From NCBI GenBank assembly GCA_016871355.1, contig VFZC01000012.1, forward strand, positions 1 to 64,000: a stretch of DNA of 64,000 bases, given 5' to 3'. The notes beneath the pieces were generated by a model, which worked only from the letters and a program-made list of their open reading frames with translations, did not search any database and was not told the origin of the DNA. Made by a program: the position numbers and the translations under genes. The DNA is from Actinomycetota bacterium (GTDB lineage Bacteria > Actinomycetota > Acidimicrobiia > Acidimicrobiales > Ilumatobacteraceae). Below, in pieces: positions 61,804 to 64,000 of the stretch (position 1 is the stretch's first letter; each line of letters opens with the position of its first letter).

Positions 61804-62004
61804 TCACTCACCACCCTTCTGGATGTACGACTTCACGAAGTCTTCGGCATTGGTCTCGAGCACTTCGTCGATCTCGTCGAGGAGATCGTCGAGTTCGGCC
61901 TTCAACTTCTCACCGGTCTCGGTGACCGGCACGGCCACGTTCTCGGTGTCCGCGTCGGAACGACGCTCGGACGCTGGGGTCTGCTTGTGAACTCGTTCGG
62001 CCAT
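61804..62004 (-). CDS. pup: Prokaryotic ubiquitin-like protein Pup
   Basis: 66 residues. It is disordered and Glu-rich, with the helical [20 protein letters not shown] that Mpa recognises, and ends KGGE. The final Glu is already present, so Dop deamidation is not needed for ligation, unlike the GGQ Pup of mycobacteria. The ATG at 62004 has GAGGAG five bases upstream; a longer frame starts at 62034. Confidence 0.96.
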   Translation of the reverse strand: MAERVHKQTPASERRSDADTENVAVPVTETGEKLKAELDDLLDEIDEVLETNAEDFVKSYIQKGGE

Positions 62005-62043
62005 GACTCTCCTCGCCCCCATCCTGCCACCCAATCGGGCCGG

Positions 62044-63528
62044 TCACATCTCGGGAGTAGCCCCCAGGCGCGTGACGAGTTCGACCACACTGTCACTCGA
62101 ATCGATCAACGATCCGACCAATTCGCGTGTACCGCGGAGGGGTTCCATCATCGGAACCCGGCGCAACGGATCGCGTCCCACGTCGAGAACCACGCTGTCC
62201 CAGTTGGCCGCCACGACGCTTTCGGGCCATTTGGCCAGCAGTCGGCCACGGAAGTACGCGCGAGTGGAGTGGGGAGGTTCGGTCATGGCCCGTCGCACCT
62301 CGTCGGCACCCGCGATCGTGCGCAGTCCGAGCCGCGACGCGATGCACTTCTCAGGACGCATGTCGTGGTACTGGAGATCGAGCGCCTTGAGTCGAACGTC
62401 GTATCCCTCGATCGAGTGTCGCTCGGCGTACGCGCGGACCACCCGCTCCTTGGCCACCCAATCGACCACATCGGCCACGGTCGAGCGATCGGACGCCAGA
62501 CCGGCCAGCACCTGTTCCCACCGATTCAGAACGTCGTCGGCGTCTTCGACCGAGGCGAATCCGCGCCTCTTCTGATGTCGACGAGCCGCTTCAAGAATCG
62601 ACCACTGGACCTCGAGTGCCGTCATGCGGCGGCCGTCGCGCAGGCCGATCGTTCGCGTGAGCGAGGGATCGTGGCTCACGATGCGGATGGCCGGCACCGG
62701 GTTCGCCAGAGCCAGGTCATTCGGGAACGTGTCGTCCTCGATCATGGTGAGCACGATCGCCGTCGTGCCCAACTTCAAGTACGTCGCGACCTCCGACATG
62801 TTCGCGTCACCCACGATCACGTGCAGTCGGCGGTACTTCACCGGATCGCAGTGGGGCTCGTCACGAGTGTTGACGATCGGCCGCTTCAGCGTGGTCTCGA
62901 GCCCGACCTCTTCTTCAAAGAAATCGGCCCGTTGGCTGATCTGGAAAGGCACGTCGGAGACGGATGTTCCGGGTTCTTCCGAGCCGACCTTGCCGGCCCC
63001 CGTGAAGATCTGTCTCGTGACGAAGTGCGGTGTGATGTCGGCGACCAACCGACCGAAGGGAACGCCTCGATCGATGAGGTAGTTCTCGTGACAGCCGTAA
63101 CTATTTCCCTTGCCGTCGCTGTTGTTCTTGTACAGAAGCAACTCGACGTCGTCGGCGAGTACCGAACGGGAGTACTCCATCGAACAACGAACTATTTCTT
63201 CAGCGGCCCGGTCGTACACGACCGCTTCGCGAATTCCCCGGCACTCCGGCGTGGAGATTTCCGGATGGGCGTGGTCGACGTAGTAACGAGCGCCATTGGT
63301 GAGCACCGAATTGACGAGGTGCATCTCCACGTCGGGTCCGCCATCGAGGGTGAACCCGCGCGCATCCGAACCCGGACGTTCGTCGTCGAAGTCCCAACCG
63401 ATTCGAGGTGACGTGGCCGCGACGTACGCGTTGATGAGAACCGACGACGCCAGCACCGGATTCGACTCGCCACCCTTGACGAGGATTCCGTACTCGGTCT
63501 CGATACCGACGACCTTGGGAATGGCCAT
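62044..63528 (-). CDS. dop: Pup deamidase/depupylase Dop
   Basis: 494 residues, homologous to PafA with the longer Dop layout: GIETEYGILVKGGES, the Dop-loop region around [32 protein letters not shown] and PIVNTRDEPHCDP. Because Pup here ends in Glu, its main job is expected to be depupylation of tagged proteins. It lies between pup and the ATPase gene, three bases after the latter's stop. Confidence 0.95.
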   Translation of the reverse strand: MAIPKVVGIETEYGILVKGGESNPVLASSVLINAYVAATSPRIGWDFDDERPGSDARGFTLDGGPDVEMHLVNSVLTNGARYYVDHAHPEISTPECRGIREAVVYDRAAEEIVRCSMEYSRSVLADDVELLLYKNNSDGKGNSYGCHENYLIDRGVPFGRLVADITPHFVTRQIFTGAGKVGSEEPGTSVSDVPFQISQRADFFEEEVGLETTLKRPIVNTRDEPHCDPVKYRRLHVIVGDANMSEVATYLKLGTTAIVLTMIEDDTFPNDLALANPVPAIRIVSHDPSLTRTIGLRDGRRMTALEVQWSILEAARRHQKRRGFASVEDADDVLNRWEQVLAGLASDRSTVADVVDWVAKERVVRAYAERHSIEGYDVRLKALDLQYHDMRPEKCIASRLGLRTIAGADEVRRAMTEPPHSTRAYFRGRLLAKWPESVVAANWDSVVLDVGRDPLRRVPMMEPLRGTRELVGSLIDSSDSVVELVTRLGATPEM

Positions 63529-63531
63529 GGA

Positions 63532-64000
63532 TCAGAGGTACTGGCCGGTGGCGGTGCGTTCGATCGCCCGACCGCCGGCCTTACCGGCCGAGGCCTTGCC
63601 CTCGTTCACCAACGTGCGGATGAACACGATGCGCTCACCCTTCTTGCCCGAGATGCGCGCCCAATCGTCGGGATTGGTGGTGTTGGGCAGGTCTTCGTGC
63701 TCGCGGAACTCCTGACGGATCGAATCGACGAGGTCGGCCGTGGTGACTCCACGCTCTCCGCCCGCGATCACTCGCTTGATGGCCAACTTCTTGGCTCGCC
63801 GCACGACGTTCTCGATCATGGCGCCCGACGAGAAGTCTCGGTAGAAGAGCACTTCCTTGTCGCCGTTCGCGTAGGTGACTTCGAGGAATCGGTTGTCTTC
63901 GTCGTCGCGATACATCTCGGCGACCGTGCGATCGATCATGGAGCCGATGGCCGAATCGATCGACCCGGCCGACTCGATCTCGGAGGCCGCGATCGGTATC
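63532..64000 (-). CDS. Proteasome-associated ATPase Mpa/ARC, C-terminal part (partial)
   Basis: The gene runs off the end of the window; 155 C-terminal residues are visible. [40 protein letters not shown] and the terminal GQYL identify Mpa/ARC, whose Tyr-containing tail docks on the 20S core. The AAA motor motifs lie beyond the edge. It heads the minus-strand operon mpa-dop-pup-prcB-prcA. An internal ATG at 63939 is not the true start. Confidence 0.93.
   Translation of the reverse strand, partial: IPIAASEIESAGSIDSAIGSMIDRTVAEMYRDDEDNRFLEVTYANGDKEVLFYRDFSSGAMIENVVRRAKKLAIKRVIAGGERGVTTADLVDSIRQEFREHEDLPNTTNPDDWARISGKKGERIVFIRTLVNEGKASAGKAGGRAIERTATGQYL

Noticed and set aside
61987-63411. Long plus-strand open frame of 474 residues opposite dop
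   Set aside because: High-GC antisense shadow: it lacks a recognisable family, while the minus strand reads a complete Dop.

Overview
This window is one long stretch of bacterial core chromosome with high GC and almost no free space: about 71 protein genes, many overlapping by 1-17 bases, and no insertion sequence, prophage, CRISPR array, rRNA or tRNA that I can see. Several features place it in the Actinobacteria: a complete pupylation/proteasome block (Mpa end, Dop, Pup, PrcB, PrcA, PafA), a WhiB protein, the CDP-alcohol transferase-GcvH-GarA-FtsR-BFN-MerR block, a TatA/B-TatC-HelY block, a mycothiol-type maleylpyruvate isomerase and the RuvCAB-QueA-Tgt-YajC-SecDF-Apt-Rel-HisS-AspS order. 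The class Acidimicrobiia is my best guess, from the Thr/Ser/Pro-rich SecD insert and the unfamiliar lineage-type proteins; this is inference, not proof. Many starts carry a TANNNT hexamer 6-8 bases upstream of the ATG/GTG and no Shine-Dalgarno, the known actinobacterial pattern of leaderless transcription. Layout: 1-121 is a tandem array of 27-bp hairpin repeats. 176-15285 (+) holds Holliday junction resolution, queuosine tRNA modification, the Sec accessory complex, adenine salvage, (p)ppGpp metabolism, HisRS, AspRS, a Nudix hydrolase and RarA. 15282-20557 (+) holds two small envelope-type proteins, then glycolate oxidase glcD-glcE-glcF, interrupted by an opposite-strand mycothiol-dependent enzyme. 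20563-25880 (-) carries transaldolase, transketolase, an unknown protein, GlcNAc-6-phosphate deacetylase and a fatty-acid desaturase. 25962-30234 is a mosaic of single genes (hotdog thioesterase, serine hydrolase lipoprotein, SRAP, HIT, SDR, CDP-alcohol transferase). 30290-34087 (+) is gcvH-garA-ftsR-bfn-merR-gcvT, while gcvP (34596-37448, -) runs toward it and alone is preceded by a tandem glycine riboswitch. 37732-46772 holds mixed metabolic genes, including threonine aldolase, WhiB, an APH-fold kinase, ribokinase, PrmA and a gamma carbonic anhydrase. 46835-51779 holds an Arg/Asp-rich unknown protein, a crotonase, a GNAT, an acidic DUF4193 protein and a duplicated ThyX. 51853-57430 (-) is tat-helY with a lone DAG-kinase C-terminal-like protein and an M20 hydrolase. 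58215-64000 (-) is signal peptidase I and the proteasome operon. Most worth a second look: the ThyX pseudo-dimer whose signature motif is split between its halves; three copies of a TTCGTCATGACGAA-type palindrome near gcvP, a zinc-finger/threonine aldolase pair and a GNAT; the hairpin array before ruvC; the 23-bp repeats that copy the 3' end of a gene; the Arg/Asp-rich protein at 46835; the lone DAG-kinase C-domain; and the zinc-ribbon GarA.
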